Origin: CAZCQG01 sp964500775 | Lineage (GTDB): Bacteria > Campylobacterota > Campylobacteria > Campylobacterales > CAZCQG01 | Reading direction: 5' to 3' | Assembly (NCBI GenBank): GCA_964500775.1 | Contig: CAZCQG010000005.1 | Location: forward strand, 10,918 to 74,917 | Length of the DNA: 64,000 nucleotides | Shown here: piece after piece, positions 35,951 to 44,874 of the stretch | Position numbering within the stretch: the first letter of the stretch is position 1 | How the letters are laid out: the number at the start of each line of letters is the position of its first letter | The notes under the pieces: generated by a model | What the model was told of the DNA's origin: nothing | The model's database searches: none | Seen by the model: the letters and a program-made list of their open reading frames with translations, nothing else | Position numbers and translations under genes: made by a program

Positions 35951-36062
35951 TGACAATTCCTTAAAAATATGGCAAAAAAATGTCGACAATTGTGACATAG
36001 CAATATTTGCAGGGAGTTGACGGGTAATTTACGGAAGCTTTTATCAGCTTACTTTAAGCTAA

Positions 36063-37649
36063 TCACCTCGCAAGCATCTCCCGCAAAAGTGCGTCTAGAT
36101 CGACATTTAGCCCGAGAATCCTAGAGTAGATGATGTAGTTGCCCAGTACTTTTTTGCCATAGAGTTTTGATTCGTCGTAGTGGACTAGCTCTAGGCTTAG
36201 CCACGGTTGGAATCTCCCTTTTTCAAACATCCCCTTTTGCTCTAACATACGCCGCGTAAAACCGCCGCCGCCGTTGTACGCATATGCGATAAAGAGGGGG
36301 TGCTTAAATTCATTCTCCAAGCGATCGATGAGGAAATTGGCATATTCGACATTTTTTGCAGGCTCAAACATACTATCAAGATTCGCCTCCTCTTTTTTTT
36401 CACCCGCTATCCATTCGACGTTAAAAGGCATAATCTGCATCATCCCCAGCGCATACGAGGTTGAGACGGAGGCGGGGATAAATATCGATTCTTGTTTAGC
36501 GAGCGCATACAAAAGTGCTGCTCTCTGCTTGGGGTAGCTCTCTATGACATCTTTATACGCACGGATAAAATAGTGTTTCGCGAATCCCTCTTTTCTTTGG
36601 AGCGCGAGTGCGAGATACGGGAGATTGCGCGTGCCCGAAAAGAGCTGCAAGAGCTCTTGGGTCTTCATATCTTTTATTTTGGATTCGTATTGCGCCCATA
36701 CGAGCGGATCGTACGTAGGATACTCAGAATCTACGCCGCTAGATGCCACGTCGCTGATGATATTAAAACGGGGTTCTTTTTTGAGGAAGTGGTAGGCGTA
36801 GATAGTGTAGAGATTCGGGTCATTTTGGGCGATGAGCTTTTTGAGATGCGCGTTGTTTTTTGTGATGAGGTATTTCCAAAAAAGTGCCCTTGAGATAAAA
36901 AACGGGTGCTCTGTAGATTCTAACGTCCTATCGAGATATTTGAGCGCCACCCATTTTTTATCGTGCATAAGGGCATTTATCGCGAGGAGAAATTTGCTCT
37001 TATGGTCGGCTTTTTTTATATCCACGGGTATGAGTGAGCGCTGCAAGGCTTGGAGATTTGGATTGGTGACTATGAGCTTGATAAATTGGTACAGCGCACC
37101 TGAATCACTATCGAGATTCTCTATCACTTTTTTGGGAATGACCCTATTGAGATAGGTATTTCGATACTCCTCCCCACACCCGTTAAAAACGCTCAAAAAG
37201 ACCTCTTTCTCCGATCGCTGCCACTCGACATGAGGTTTTTTTGCTTCCAAGATTTTGAGGATTTTGTACTCTTTATCTTGGATGGCAAACTGCTTTTCAA
37301 GCGTCCTTAGCTCTTTAGATTCCAAGGTAGCGATATTTTGGATGTTAAATCCCTCTTTGATACACCCTTTGTCTTTGTCGAGGAGTGCTTTGGCGGGGAG
37401 TTTTGAGCACTCAAATTTTTTGCGCACTTCGGGGTCATCGCTTTTTTGGGCGTAGGCGCTAAAGAGTTTGTAGTTGTCTCTATTTACGAGCGAGTACGCC
37501 TCTTTGGCTTGCGAAGCGTTGCTTTCGCTGTTTAAATATCTCCAAATGTAAAAATCGCGCTCAATGCTCTTTGGCGCGTCGCTCAACATCTCTAACGTAA
37601 TCTCTCTGCCGAAAGCTAAAATCGGGAGTAAAAAAAGGAGAAAGCGCAA
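36063..37649 (-). CDS. slt: Soluble lytic murein transglycosylase
   Basis: 528 residues with a signal peptide (MRFLLFLLPILAFG). A long alpha-helical superhelix region (to about 370) precedes the SLT catalytic domain: ALAKQESIFIPASVS holds the catalytic Glu, ALGMMQIMPFN and AYAYNGGGGFTRR complete it. It cuts peptidoglycan to 1,6-anhydro products in the periplasm. The start lies 2 bp after the YggT gene and forms an operon with yggT and gltX. Confidence 0.93.
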   Translation of the reverse strand: MRFLLFLLPILAFGREITLEMLSDAPKSIERDFYIWRYLNSESNASQAKEAYSLVNRDNYKLFSAYAQKSDDPEVRKKFECSKLPAKALLDKDKGCIKEGFNIQNIATLESKELRTLEKQFAIQDKEYKILKILEAKKPHVEWQRSEKEVFLSVFNGCGEEYRNTYLNRVIPKKVIENLDSDSGALYQFIKLIVTNPNLQALQRSLIPVDIKKADHKSKFLLAINALMHDKKWVALKYLDRTLESTEHPFFISRALFWKYLITKNNAHLKKLIAQNDPNLYTIYAYHFLKKEPRFNIISDVASSGVDSEYPTYDPLVWAQYESKIKDMKTQELLQLFSGTRNLPYLALALQRKEGFAKHYFIRAYKDVIESYPKQRAALLYALAKQESIFIPASVSTSYALGMMQIMPFNVEWIAGEKKEEANLDSMFEPAKNVEYANFLIDRLENEFKHPLFIAYAYNGGGGFTRRMLEQKGMFEKGRFQPWLSLELVHYDESKLYGKKVLGNYIIYSRILGLNVDLDALLREMLAR

Positions 37650-37651
37650 GC

Positions 37652-37945
37652 TTACATTGCTCCTGATATTTGAAACAGGAGTTTTACGAAAAAGAGATTG
37701 ATAAACTGCAACGCGAGAATCACGATAATAGGGGCGATGTCTATACCTCCTATCATCGTAGGGACGTAGCGTCGGAGCTTCTCATACACCGGCTCGGTGA
37801 GGCGTCGCAAGATTTGGACTATCGGATTATACGGATCCGGATTTACCCAAGTGATGAGGGCGGCAATGATGACGACCCAAATGTAGATGTTTATCACCAT
37901 CCCCAAGATTTGCGCGATGGCTTGCAAAAGTGTTTCAAATACCAT
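37652..37945 (-). CDS. YggT family membrane protein
   Basis: 97 residues with two hydrophobic blocks (ILGMVINIYIWVVIIAALITW and PIIVILALQFINLFFV) separated by DPYNPIVQILRRLTEPVYEKLRRYVP, the YggT signature with the NPDPYNP turn. Relatives are implicated in osmotic tolerance or in organising cell-division machinery, not firmly defined. It lies 8 bp after gltX and 2 bp before slt. Confidence 0.92.
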   Translation of the reverse strand: MVFETLLQAIAQILGMVINIYIWVVIIAALITWVNPDPYNPIVQILRRLTEPVYEKLRRYVPTMIGGIDIAPIIVILALQFINLFFVKLLFQISGAM

Positions 37946-37953
37946 TTCGACTC

Positions 37954-39252
37954 CTAATATATTATGTTTTTGAGGTGCGTTTTTATCACCGGATAGAGCT
38001 CGCTTAGCTCCGCGCCGTGTTCGCTATTAGTGAGGAGATAGCGGAGCGGTTTGAAGAGATTCTTCCCTTTGAGACCGCTTTTTTCCACGAGGGCGTTTTT
38101 GAGCGTATCGTAACTCTCTAGGTTTTTATCGTTGGAATCTATCATATCCAAAAAGAGCGACTTTAAGGTTGCAAACCCTTCCGCGTACTCTTCTGGAGCG
38201 CTTTTTTGGGCAAAAATGGGCAAGACGTTTTGTTTAAGCTCTTCTAGCGTGGAGCTTTGGTCTTTGTAGAAATCTACTACGTTTTCTAACTCCGATTCTA
38301 ATCCCATCTCTTGCGCAAGGAGCTTAGAATCTAACATCTTGATGTGTCCGCGATTGATAAATCGGAGCTTGTCGATTGAGAACTTCGCGGGGGCTTTGGA
38401 GATATTGGCAATCTCGTAGAATCCCGCCGCTTCGTCCAACGTAAAAACCTCGCGCTCCATACTGTTGCCTAACAGCAAAAGGTAATTGGCAATCGCATCA
38501 GGTAAGAATCCCGATTCTAAAAGCCACTTCACGCTTGAGGCGTTATCGCGCTTGCTCATCTTTTTCCCTTCGTCGTTCAAGATGATAGGAAGGTGGGCGT
38601 AGCGCATCACGGATTCACTTCCGAGGCATCTTTGGATGTGTATCTGACGCGGGGTGTTACTCAAATGATCTTCGCCGCGGACTATGTAGGTGATGCCGTA
38701 GTGCAGGTCATCCACCGCACACGCCATATTGTAGGTAGGCGTACCGTCGGCACGAAGAATCACGAAGGGGTCGAGCTCCTCTTTGTCGATGCAAAATTCG
38801 CCGCGGATTTCGTCTTTGAAACTAATAGATTCTTTGGGTTGGCAGATGCGCACCACAAACTCGGGATTCTCCCCTTTTTGCAGCTCTGCCCAAGCTATGT
38901 CGTAGCGGAAGGGCTGCTTATTATTTGCCGCCTCCTCCCGTTTTGCGTCCAAAAACTCTTTGGTGCAGTGGCATTTAAACGCCAAACCTTTCTCCAAAAG
39001 CTCCTGCGCTTTTTGTCTGTGGAGTTCTAGATTGCCGCTTTGGTAGACCACTTCGTTGTATGCGATTCCAAACAAATCGAGAATCTCCAATATCTCCTTA
39101 TCCTTACCGGGGATATTGCGCTCTTTGTCGGTGTCTTCGATACGGATAAGTATGTCGATCCCTAGCTGCTTGGACAATAGGGCGTTCATCACCGCCGCAC
39201 GGAGGTTTCCTATGTGCATATCTCCCGTAGGACTGGGGGCAAATCGTAGCAT
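37954..39252 (-). CDS. gltX: Glutamyl-tRNA synthetase (GltX family)
   Basis: 432 residues from ATG 39252 (AAGGGAG upstream). RFAPSPTGDMHIGNLRAA contains the HIGH-like motif and GKKMSKRD the KMSKS-like loop; REIEDTDKER-type binding is seen as IRIEDTDKERN. Campylobacterota usually have two GltX proteins, one of which charges tRNA-Gln with glutamate for later amidation. I cannot tell which this is. Its product also feeds hemA. Confidence 0.94.
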   Translation of the reverse strand: MLRFAPSPTGDMHIGNLRAAVMNALLSKQLGIDILIRIEDTDKERNIPGKDKEILEILDLFGIAYNEVVYQSGNLELHRQKAQELLEKGLAFKCHCTKEFLDAKREEAANNKQPFRYDIAWAELQKGENPEFVVRICQPKESISFKDEIRGEFCIDKEELDPFVILRADGTPTYNMACAVDDLHYGITYIVRGEDHLSNTPRQIHIQRCLGSESVMRYAHLPIILNDEGKKMSKRDNASSVKWLLESGFLPDAIANYLLLLGNSMEREVFTLDEAAGFYEIANISKAPAKFSIDKLRFINRGHIKMLDSKLLAQEMGLESELENVVDFYKDQSSTLEELKQNVLPIFAQKSAPEEYAEGFATLKSLFLDMIDSNDKNLESYDTLKNALVEKSGLKGKNLFKPLRYLLTNSEHGAELSELYPVIKTHLKNIIY

Positions 39253-39381
39253 TTTGGCATCTCCCTTGAAGTAAAATCGCGATTGTACCAAAATAGACTA
39301 AAGGGGATTTGAGCTGCCTTTTTGTGCGGCATATTTTTCATACGGGAAAACTACGGGCGAAAAGAGATAGCTCAAATCGCA

Positions 39382-40722
39382 CTAGAGTATGACTTCGACT
39401 TTTGTACCTTCATTGAGTTTAGAATCGATGCGCAGAGTTCCGTTATGGATTTCGACGATCTGTTTTACAAGGCTTAATCCAAGCCCAAATCCATCAAAAC
39501 GCCTGCTTCTGGCTTTATCGACGCGATAAAATCTATGGGTTATTTTCAAAAGATCTTCTTCAGCGATTCCGATACCGTTATCTTCGACGATAAAATGGAT
39601 GCCTTCATCTTTATAAAGTCGTATGTCAATATGCGCGGATTGGGGTTTTGAATACTTGATGGCATTATCGATAATGTTGTGAAATAGCGAATAGACGAGC
39701 GATTCGTCACTTTGAACGGCTATCGGTTCTATCGCCGAAAGGGTCAGTTTGATATTTTTATCAATCGCCTTGCTATTGAGTTTTTCTATACAATTGAGCA
39801 ATATTACGTCAATATCGACACTCTTTTTTAATTCGTCTAGCTTATTTTTATCATAATAATTGAGCATCAAAAGAGAGTGTACGATTTTTGTGAGCAATCC
39901 ACTCTCTTGCTTGATAGTTTTTAAAGTTTGGATATATTCTTCACTTGTTCTCTCTTTCTTTAATATAACGTCAACTTCGCCGTTTATCACGGTTAAAGGC
40001 GTTTGGAATTCATGAGAAACGTCGCTATTAAATCTCTCTATTCTTAGTATCCCCTCTTTTAATCTCTCTATCATCGAGTTGAATGTTTTTGCCAATTTAT
40101 CCATCTCTTTGTATTCATTTCGTATCGGTATCGAGGTGTCTAAATTATTTACGGTGATTTGATTTGCCGTATTTGTCATCGTATGGATGGGAATTAGTAC
40201 CTTATCTACCAATTTTGACGTAAAGAAGAGTATGCTCAATAACACGATAACGGTTAGTACGATTATGATTCCGATGATTGATTCTGCTCCTTGATCGACA
40301 TCCTCTTGGTATACGATGAGCATCAAAGGAGTATTGTCTTGGCGGATACAGTAGAGTGCGCTTTTATACTCTATTTCATCGATAATAAAAAAGGCTACGT
40401 CTTGATTCTCGCACGCTAGGAAGTGTTTTTTTGACGATTTGCTATCGCTAGCCAAAATCGTATTTGTTTGTATATTTACGATTTGAAATCCGGTGCTATC
40501 GGCATACTCGTTAAAAATCCTAGTTTGCAAACTTTCAGAATCTAGCATCGGTAATACGGTGCTTTCTAATAATTCCGCACTATTAGAGAGTTTGAGTTCG
40601 ATTTGGGATTGTAAGTTTTGGGTTAGGAGTACATAAAAAAATACGTTAAAGAAAAATAGAATAAAAAAGAGAACGCTTCCAAACCAAACAAGTATACTCG
40701 TCTTTAAGCTTTTATGCTTCAA
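39382..40722 (-). CDS. Two-component sensor histidine kinase
   Basis: 446 residues: TM1 (15-35), periplasmic domain of about 120 residues, TM2 (about 148-168), HAMP (LIPIHTMTNTANQI), HisKA DVSHEFQTPLTVING, N-box YSLFHNIIDNAIKYS, G-boxes EDNGIGIAEEDL and RRFDGFGLGLSLVKQI. It is coupled to the OmpR-type regulator gene upstream (11-bp overlap). Architecture resembles metal- or envelope-stress kinases, but the signal is not deducible. gltX ends the opposite side after a 129-bp gap with no other feature. Confidence 0.93.
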   Translation of the reverse strand: MKHKSLKTSILVWFGSVLFFILFFFNVFFYVLLTQNLQSQIELKLSNSAELLESTVLPMLDSESLQTRIFNEYADSTGFQIVNIQTNTILASDSKSSKKHFLACENQDVAFFIIDEIEYKSALYCIRQDNTPLMLIVYQEDVDQGAESIIGIIIVLTVIVLLSILFFTSKLVDKVLIPIHTMTNTANQITVNNLDTSIPIRNEYKEMDKLAKTFNSMIERLKEGILRIERFNSDVSHEFQTPLTVINGEVDVILKKERTSEEYIQTLKTIKQESGLLTKIVHSLLMLNYYDKNKLDELKKSVDIDVILLNCIEKLNSKAIDKNIKLTLSAIEPIAVQSDESLVYSLFHNIIDNAIKYSKPQSAHIDIRLYKDEGIHFIVEDNGIGIAEEDLLKITHRFYRVDKARSRRFDGFGLGLSLVKQIVEIHNGTLRIDSKLNEGTKVEVIL

Positions 40723-41368
40723 TTTTATACCCTACTCCGCGCATAGATTTAATCATCTCTTTTCCGATTTTCTTCCTCAAATGGTATATCGTAACATTAA
40801 TAACATTGGAGTTGATATACTCCTCGTTTGACCAAAGCTCATTTTCTATCATAGAGACCGAAACATAGCTCTTTTTGTGCTTTATCAAAAAAAGCAATAA
40901 AGAGTACTCTTTATTGCTAAGTTCAAGAAGCTTCTCCCCTTTTTCTACCTTTTTTTTATCCGTATCGATTGCCAAGTCACCGATTTTTATGGTATTTACG
41001 CCTTTGGATAGGTTTCTTCTGTACAGCGCCTCTATCCTTGCTAGAAGTTCGTCATACTCAAAAGGTTTTTTTAAAAAATCATCCGCCCCTCCGTTGAGAC
41101 TACTCACGATACTGCGCGTATCGGTTTTTGCGGTAAGCATCAATACGGGTGTCTGAATATTTTTTTCACGGATTCTGCTTAAAACTTCCAATCCCTCAAT
41201 CTCCGGCAACATCCAATCCAAAATCGCGACATCGTAGCTATTTTGCTCCAACATATACACCCCTTCGCTCCCGTCTAAAGCGACATCAAGAGTGTGTCCA
41301 TCTTCAATAAAACCCCTTTTTAAAAAAGATATTATGTGTTCGTCATCCTCTATTAAAAGCAGCTTCAC
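40712..41368 (-). CDS. OmpR/PhoB-family response regulator
   Basis: 218 residues: receiver (LLIEDDEHIISFL, phospho-Asp in VAILDWMLPEIEG, Lys in DDFLKKPFEY) and a winged helix (LLELSNKEYSLLLFLIKHK, NVINVTIYHLRKKIG). It pairs with the kinase downstream. Its start faces the LTA synthase-like locus divergently across 160 bp, so control of that locus is possible but not shown. Confidence 0.94.
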   Translation of the reverse strand: MKLLLIEDDEHIISFLKRGFIEDGHTLDVALDGSEGVYMLEQNSYDVAILDWMLPEIEGLEVLSRIREKNIQTPVLMLTAKTDTRSIVSSLNGGADDFLKKPFEYDELLARIEALYRRNLSKGVNTIKIGDLAIDTDKKKVEKGEKLLELSNKEYSLLLFLIKHKKSYVSVSMIENELWSNEEYINSNVINVTIYHLRKKIGKEMIKSMRGVGYKIEA

Positions 41369-41528
41369 CCGTGCCCCCTAGTTTATCGTCTCTGTGTGAT
41401 TGTATTGTAAAAATCCTAGATGAAACAGGGATGAAATCTCATAAACTTTTCATCCTCAATTCATTTTCAAATTTTACAATCCCGCTTCGATCGAAAATCA
41501 AGAACAAAGAGGAGAGAAAAGCTCGGTA

Positions 41529-42059
41529 ATGGAAAAAATCAGCACTCAAATATTTCTAGGTCGTTTTCGTGGAGTGGGGCTATTTTTCTCTCTCTTCATT
41601 ATCCTCTCATTTATCATTAGAACGACTCTTTTACTCTATTCTTTCGATGCACTCTCTGTCTCTATTTTTGCGATTTTGAAAATATATGCGGTCGGTCTAT
41701 TTTTCGATATACAAGCCGCTAGTTTTTTTGCCCTCCCCTTTGTAGCGTATCTCATACTCATCCCCGACAAGATTTTCAATCATCCCATCCACAGATACAT
41801 AAACTATTTTTTCTATTTTTGCGTCATCACCTCTCTTGTATTCAGCGACTTTTCGGAGTGGTTTTTTTGGGAAGAATTTGGAGTAAGGTTTAATTTTATC
41901 GCCGTTGATTATCTCATCTACACGCACGAAGTGATCGGAAATATTCGAGAATCTTATCCGCTCCCAAGCTTATTGTCGGCAGTCGGGATTCTCTCGGGCA
42001 TTATATTTTGGATTATCCTAAAAACGGGGGGGGTTGAAAATAGCGTTTGCGTCTCGTAG
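41529..42059 (+). CDS. LTA synthase-like sulfatase family protein, N-terminal part (frame ends after G8 tract)
   Basis: 176 residues with about five membrane helices (GLFFSLFIILSFIIRTTLLL, FFDIQAASFFALPFVAYLIL, NYFFYFCVITSLVFSDF and a last one). The YFFYF/DFSEWFFWEEF-type region is typical of the membrane half of LTA synthase/phosphoglycerol transferase proteins. The frame runs into eight G at 42026-42033 and stops 26 bp later, losing the catalytic domain, which continues in the +1 frame. Removing one G joins both parts into a protein of about 645 residues. Either phase-OFF state, a true mutation, or a sequencing error. Confidence 0.82.
   Translation: MEKISTQIFLGRFRGVGLFFSLFIILSFIIRTTLLLYSFDALSVSIFAILKIYAVGLFFDIQAASFFALPFVAYLILIPDKIFNHPIHRYINYFFYFCVITSLVFSDFSEWFFWEEFGVRFNFIAVDYLIYTHEVIGNIRESYPLPSLLSAVGILSGIIFWIILKTGGVENSVCVS
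42026..42033 (+). repeat. G8 homopolymer tract, candidate phase-variation site
   Basis: Eight consecutive G inside the coding sequence at exactly the point where the frame is lost. Slippage to seven G restores the frame. Poly-G contingency loci are well known in Campylobacter and Helicobacter surface genes. Confidence 0.75.
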
Positions 42060-43467
42060 CGATATTGTATGGAGAGCAAAAAAAGGCGCTATTTTTATAG
42101 CATTACCTCTAACTTTTTTCTTTTTGTTTGACCAAGATATGATAAATGTTTCCGATAATCGTTTCAACAACGAGCTTAGCAAAAATGGAATCTACTCCCT
42201 TTTTTCCGCTTTTAGAAATAATAAATTGGATTACGATGCTTTTTACCTCTCCAATCCGATAGAAGAATCCATCGGAATCGTAAGAAGCGAAGTCGCTACG
42301 AAAAACAGTAGATTTTTGGATAACAAAACTACACTTAGGGAAATCAAGGATTCTGCTTCGGAAACACCTCGAAATATCTTACTTATCACCGTAGAGAGCT
42401 TAAGCGCAGAGTATCTAGGGGTTTTTGGAAATAAAGAGCATCTTACACCGAATTTAGACGCGCTAGCTTCCAAAAGTTTACTTTTCGACAATTTCTACGC
42501 GACGGGGACTAGGACGGTCAGAGGGATGGAGGCGTTGATGCTAAGCATCCCTCCTACGCCGGGTAGAAGCATAGTGAAAAGACCCGATAACGAGGGTTTA
42601 TTTACTATCGGAAGCGTGTTGCAAAAACGGGGATATGATAATAAGTTTATTTATGGAGGGCACGGCTATTTTGACAATATGAATGCATTTTTTGAAGGCA
42701 ACGGCTTTAAAGCGATAGATAGACTTGACTTTGAAGCAGACGAGGTTGCGTTTGAAAATATTTGGGGGGTTTGCGACGAAGACCTTTTTGCCAAAACTAT
42801 TAAAGAGGCGGATAAAAGTTTCAAAGAAAACAAACCGTTTTTTAGCTTTGTAATGACCACCTCCAACCACCGCCCCTACACCTATCCCGAAGGAAAAATA
42901 GACATCCCTTCCCATAGCGGGAGAAACGGCGCGGTCAAATACACGGATTACGCCATAGGGAAGTTTATAGAGAGCGCCAAGACGAAACCTTGGTTTGACA
43001 ATACCCTTATCGTCATAGTAGCGGACCATTGTGCAGGAAGTGCGGGAAAGACGGAACTGCCCGTACAAAAATACCATATCCCCCTCATCGTCTTCAACCC
43101 AAAACTCATTTCCCCTCAAAAAATAGAGACGTTAAGCAGCCAAATAGACGTAGCTCCGACCCTTTTTGGATTGATGCACTTGAGTTATGTTAGCAGATTT
43201 TTCGGTCATGATATTTTGGATAGATCCGACACAAAAGAGCGCGCTTTTATAAGTAACTACCAAAAACTCGGGCTTTTAAACAAAGATAAGCTAGCAATCT
43301 TAAGCCCTGAATTCAAAAGTAGTTTTTACGATATAAATCTCACGAATGGCTCTATGAAAAGCGCTCAAACGGAAAATAGGTTGCTCTCTAGAGCCATAGC
43401 CGACTATCAGACGGCAGACTACTTGTATCAAAACAAACAATACGATGCGCAGATAAAAAGCCTCTAA
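42034..43467 (+). CDS. LTA synthase-like sulfatase family protein, catalytic part
   Basis: In the +1 frame relative to the upstream part; a TTG at 42034 is only a nominal start. One more membrane helix (GAIFIALPLTFFFLF) precedes the sulfatase-like domain: LITVESLSAEYLGVFG (metal site), FDNFYATGTRTVRGMEAL with the nucleophile Thr, SIPPTPG, GHGYFDNMNAFF, FVMTTSNHRPYTYPEG and IVADHCAGSAGK. The domain is complete, so the protein would work if the frame were restored. Gram-negative relatives transfer phosphoglycerol or phosphoethanolamine to envelope glycans; the actual substrate is unknown. Confidence 0.85.
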   Translation: MKIAFASRSDIVWRAKKGAIFIALPLTFFFLFDQDMINVSDNRFNNELSKNGIYSLFSAFRNNKLDYDAFYLSNPIEESIGIVRSEVATKNSRFLDNKTTLREIKDSASETPRNILLITVESLSAEYLGVFGNKEHLTPNLDALASKSLLFDNFYATGTRTVRGMEALMLSIPPTPGRSIVKRPDNEGLFTIGSVLQKRGYDNKFIYGGHGYFDNMNAFFEGNGFKAIDRLDFEADEVAFENIWGVCDEDLFAKTIKEADKSFKENKPFFSFVMTTSNHRPYTYPEGKIDIPSHSGRNGAVKYTDYAIGKFIESAKTKPWFDNTLIVIVADHCAGSAGKTELPVQKYHIPLIVFNPKLISPQKIETLSSQIDVAPTLFGLMHLSYVSRFFGHDILDRSDTKERAFISNYQKLGLLNKDKLAILSPEFKSSFYDINLTNGSMKSAQTENRLLSRAIADYQTADYLYQNKQYDAQIKSL

Positions 43468-43483
43468 GGGTACACGACTACAC

Positions 43484-43580
43484 GTTATAACACTTTTGTA
43501 ATACTCAAAGATTAGATTCCCACCCTCGCTTTTCATCGGTGCGGCATTTATCACGATCACTTCGATGCGGGCATTGCAAA
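43484..43580 (+). pseudogene. Remnant copy of the chemoreceptor promoter and 5' end
   Basis: CACGTTATAACACTTTTGTA and the following ATTAGA segment match 44790-44830, and CTCGCTTTTCATCGG plus GCGGCATTTATCACGATCAC through TGCGGGCATTGCAAA match 44913-44982 in the chemoreceptor gene. Relative to that copy, two stretches are deleted (about 80 bp covering the start codon, and 15 bp between CATCGG repeats). This is a decayed partial duplication placed directly before the ATPase gene. Confidence 0.8.
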
Positions 43581-43588
43581 AAAGGTGT

Positions 43589-43666
43589 AGTATCTAAAAT
43601 AAAATACTTTTGGTATTGACTAATTAAAATATTTCTGACATACTAGGAGTATCTAAAATAAAATAC
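43589..43666 (+). promoter_or_regulatory. Promoter flanked by two 19-bp operator-like repeats
   Basis: AGTATCTAAAATAAAATAC occurs at 43589-43607 and again at 43648-43666, a 59-bp spacing. Between them are TTGACT (43616-43621) and CATACT (43639-43644), 17 bp apart. Each repeat has partly palindromic ends (GTAT...ATAC). Two identical sites on either side of a promoter suggest repression by looping or cooperative binding of an unknown regulator. Confidence 0.6.
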
Positions 43667-43678
43667 CAAAGGGATTCT

Positions 43679-44749
43679 ATGAACTCACCGTTTCCTTATG
43701 ATAGACTACCTACCAAAGAGGAGTTTTTCGGGCGAACAGAGGAGCTAACGAAGCTCTCGCGATTTACCGACCACTCCAACAATCTCCTCGTCCACTCCAA
43801 AAGGCGTATGGGCAAAAGCGCACTTATCCGCACATTTTTCGCCCAAATATCTAGCCCCGCCCTTTGTATCTATGCCGATATTTTCGACATCGCTTCCAAA
43901 GAGGATTTTGCGCGTACGCTCCTCAAAGCCCTCTCCAATGCGCAAAAAGGGGATTTGAAATCGAATATCAAAAAACTCGCATCGCTTTTTAAACGCGTGC
44001 GCCTTGAACCCTCTATCGACGCAAATACACTTGAATATTCTATCAAGCCCATCGTGACGACGCTCTCGTTTGAGCAGATGATGGAGGATTTTTTCGGCAC
44101 CCTTAGCGAACTATCAAAAAGTCAAAAAATCATCCTAGCCATCGATGAATTTCAGCAAATAGATACCCTAACCGACATCAAACTCGATGCGTTTTTACGC
44201 CCCCATATCCAAAACCGCGTCAATATCTCTTATATTTTTCTAGGCTCCAAACGCCATCTCCTTACCTCGCTTTTTGAATACAAATCCCCGCTATATGAGC
44301 TTGCCACCCATTTTGAGTTGGGCGCATTGAAAATAGATGATATTTACGCCTACGCGAAAAAGCACATCGACATCACTTATGAACAGTGCGAGTACATCTA
44401 TACTCGAAGCGATGGGGAGACACGGATGATACAAAACATCTTGCACCTACTCTACCTCGACAAAACGACCCGTATCGACGATGCGATAGAGGAGACCATC
44501 GCCTCTAAAGATGCGAGCTATCGGATGCTCTTTGACACATTAGCCAACAACCAAAAAATCGCCCTTAAGATCGTCGGCAAAAATAAAAGTGGATTCTTTG
44601 CCCAAGAGGTGCTAAACGACTACAACATCAAAAAACAGACGCTCCAATCTGCCCTTGACACCCTTTTTAAAAAAGAGCTTATCGACAAAGACGGCGAGGG
44701 GTATTTTATCCCCGATAGAACGCTAGAGCTATGGGTAGCGAGGCTTTAG
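43679..44749 (+). CDS. Archaeal-type P-loop ATPase
   Basis: 356 residues of the PF01637-like ATPase group. FFGRTEELTKL starts the domain, Walker A is SKRRMGKSAL, Walker B is IILAIDEFQQI (with a DEF-type acidic pair), and NISYIFLGSKRHLLTSLFE is the sensor region. The C-terminal part (about 280-356) is a winged helix ending LIDKDGEGYFIPDRTLELW. Members of this group are numerous in archaea and scattered in bacteria, with no firm function; some are linked to mobile DNA. It lies between a decayed and an intact copy of the chemoreceptor 5' region, which points to insertion. A GGTAGCG/CGCTACC hairpin overlaps its end (44734-44759). Confidence 0.85.
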   Translation: MNSPFPYDRLPTKEEFFGRTEELTKLSRFTDHSNNLLVHSKRRMGKSALIRTFFAQISSPALCIYADIFDIASKEDFARTLLKALSNAQKGDLKSNIKKLASLFKRVRLEPSIDANTLEYSIKPIVTTLSFEQMMEDFFGTLSELSKSQKIILAIDEFQQIDTLTDIKLDAFLRPHIQNRVNISYIFLGSKRHLLTSLFEYKSPLYELATHFELGALKIDDIYAYAKKHIDITYEQCEYIYTRSDGETRMIQNILHLLYLDKTTRIDDAIEETIASKDASYRMLFDTLANNQKIALKIVGKNKSGFFAQEVLNDYNIKKQTLQSALDTLFKKELIDKDGEGYFIPDRTLELWVARL

Positions 44750-44830
44750 AGGCGCTACCTCGCTAAGACCCGTACTTTGTGACCAAAATCACGTTATAAC
44801 ACTTTTGTAATACTTCAAGATTAGAATCAC

Positions 44831-44836
44831 CGATAT
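44831..44836 (+). promoter_or_regulatory. Possible sigma-28 (FliA) -10 element of the chemoreceptor gene
   Basis: CGATAT, 39 bp before the TTG start, equals the -10 element used by FliA in Campylobacter and Helicobacter. The matching TAAA-type -35 is not clear, so this is tentative. The element is deleted in the upstream remnant copy. Confidence 0.35.
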
Positions 44837-44874
44837 TTTCCCACTTTTCGCATATCAAATCTCGGGAGTATCTA

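Noticed and set aside
42762..42767. G6 run in the second half of the LTA synthase-like gene
   Set aside because: The frame is intact through it and six bases is short for slippage.
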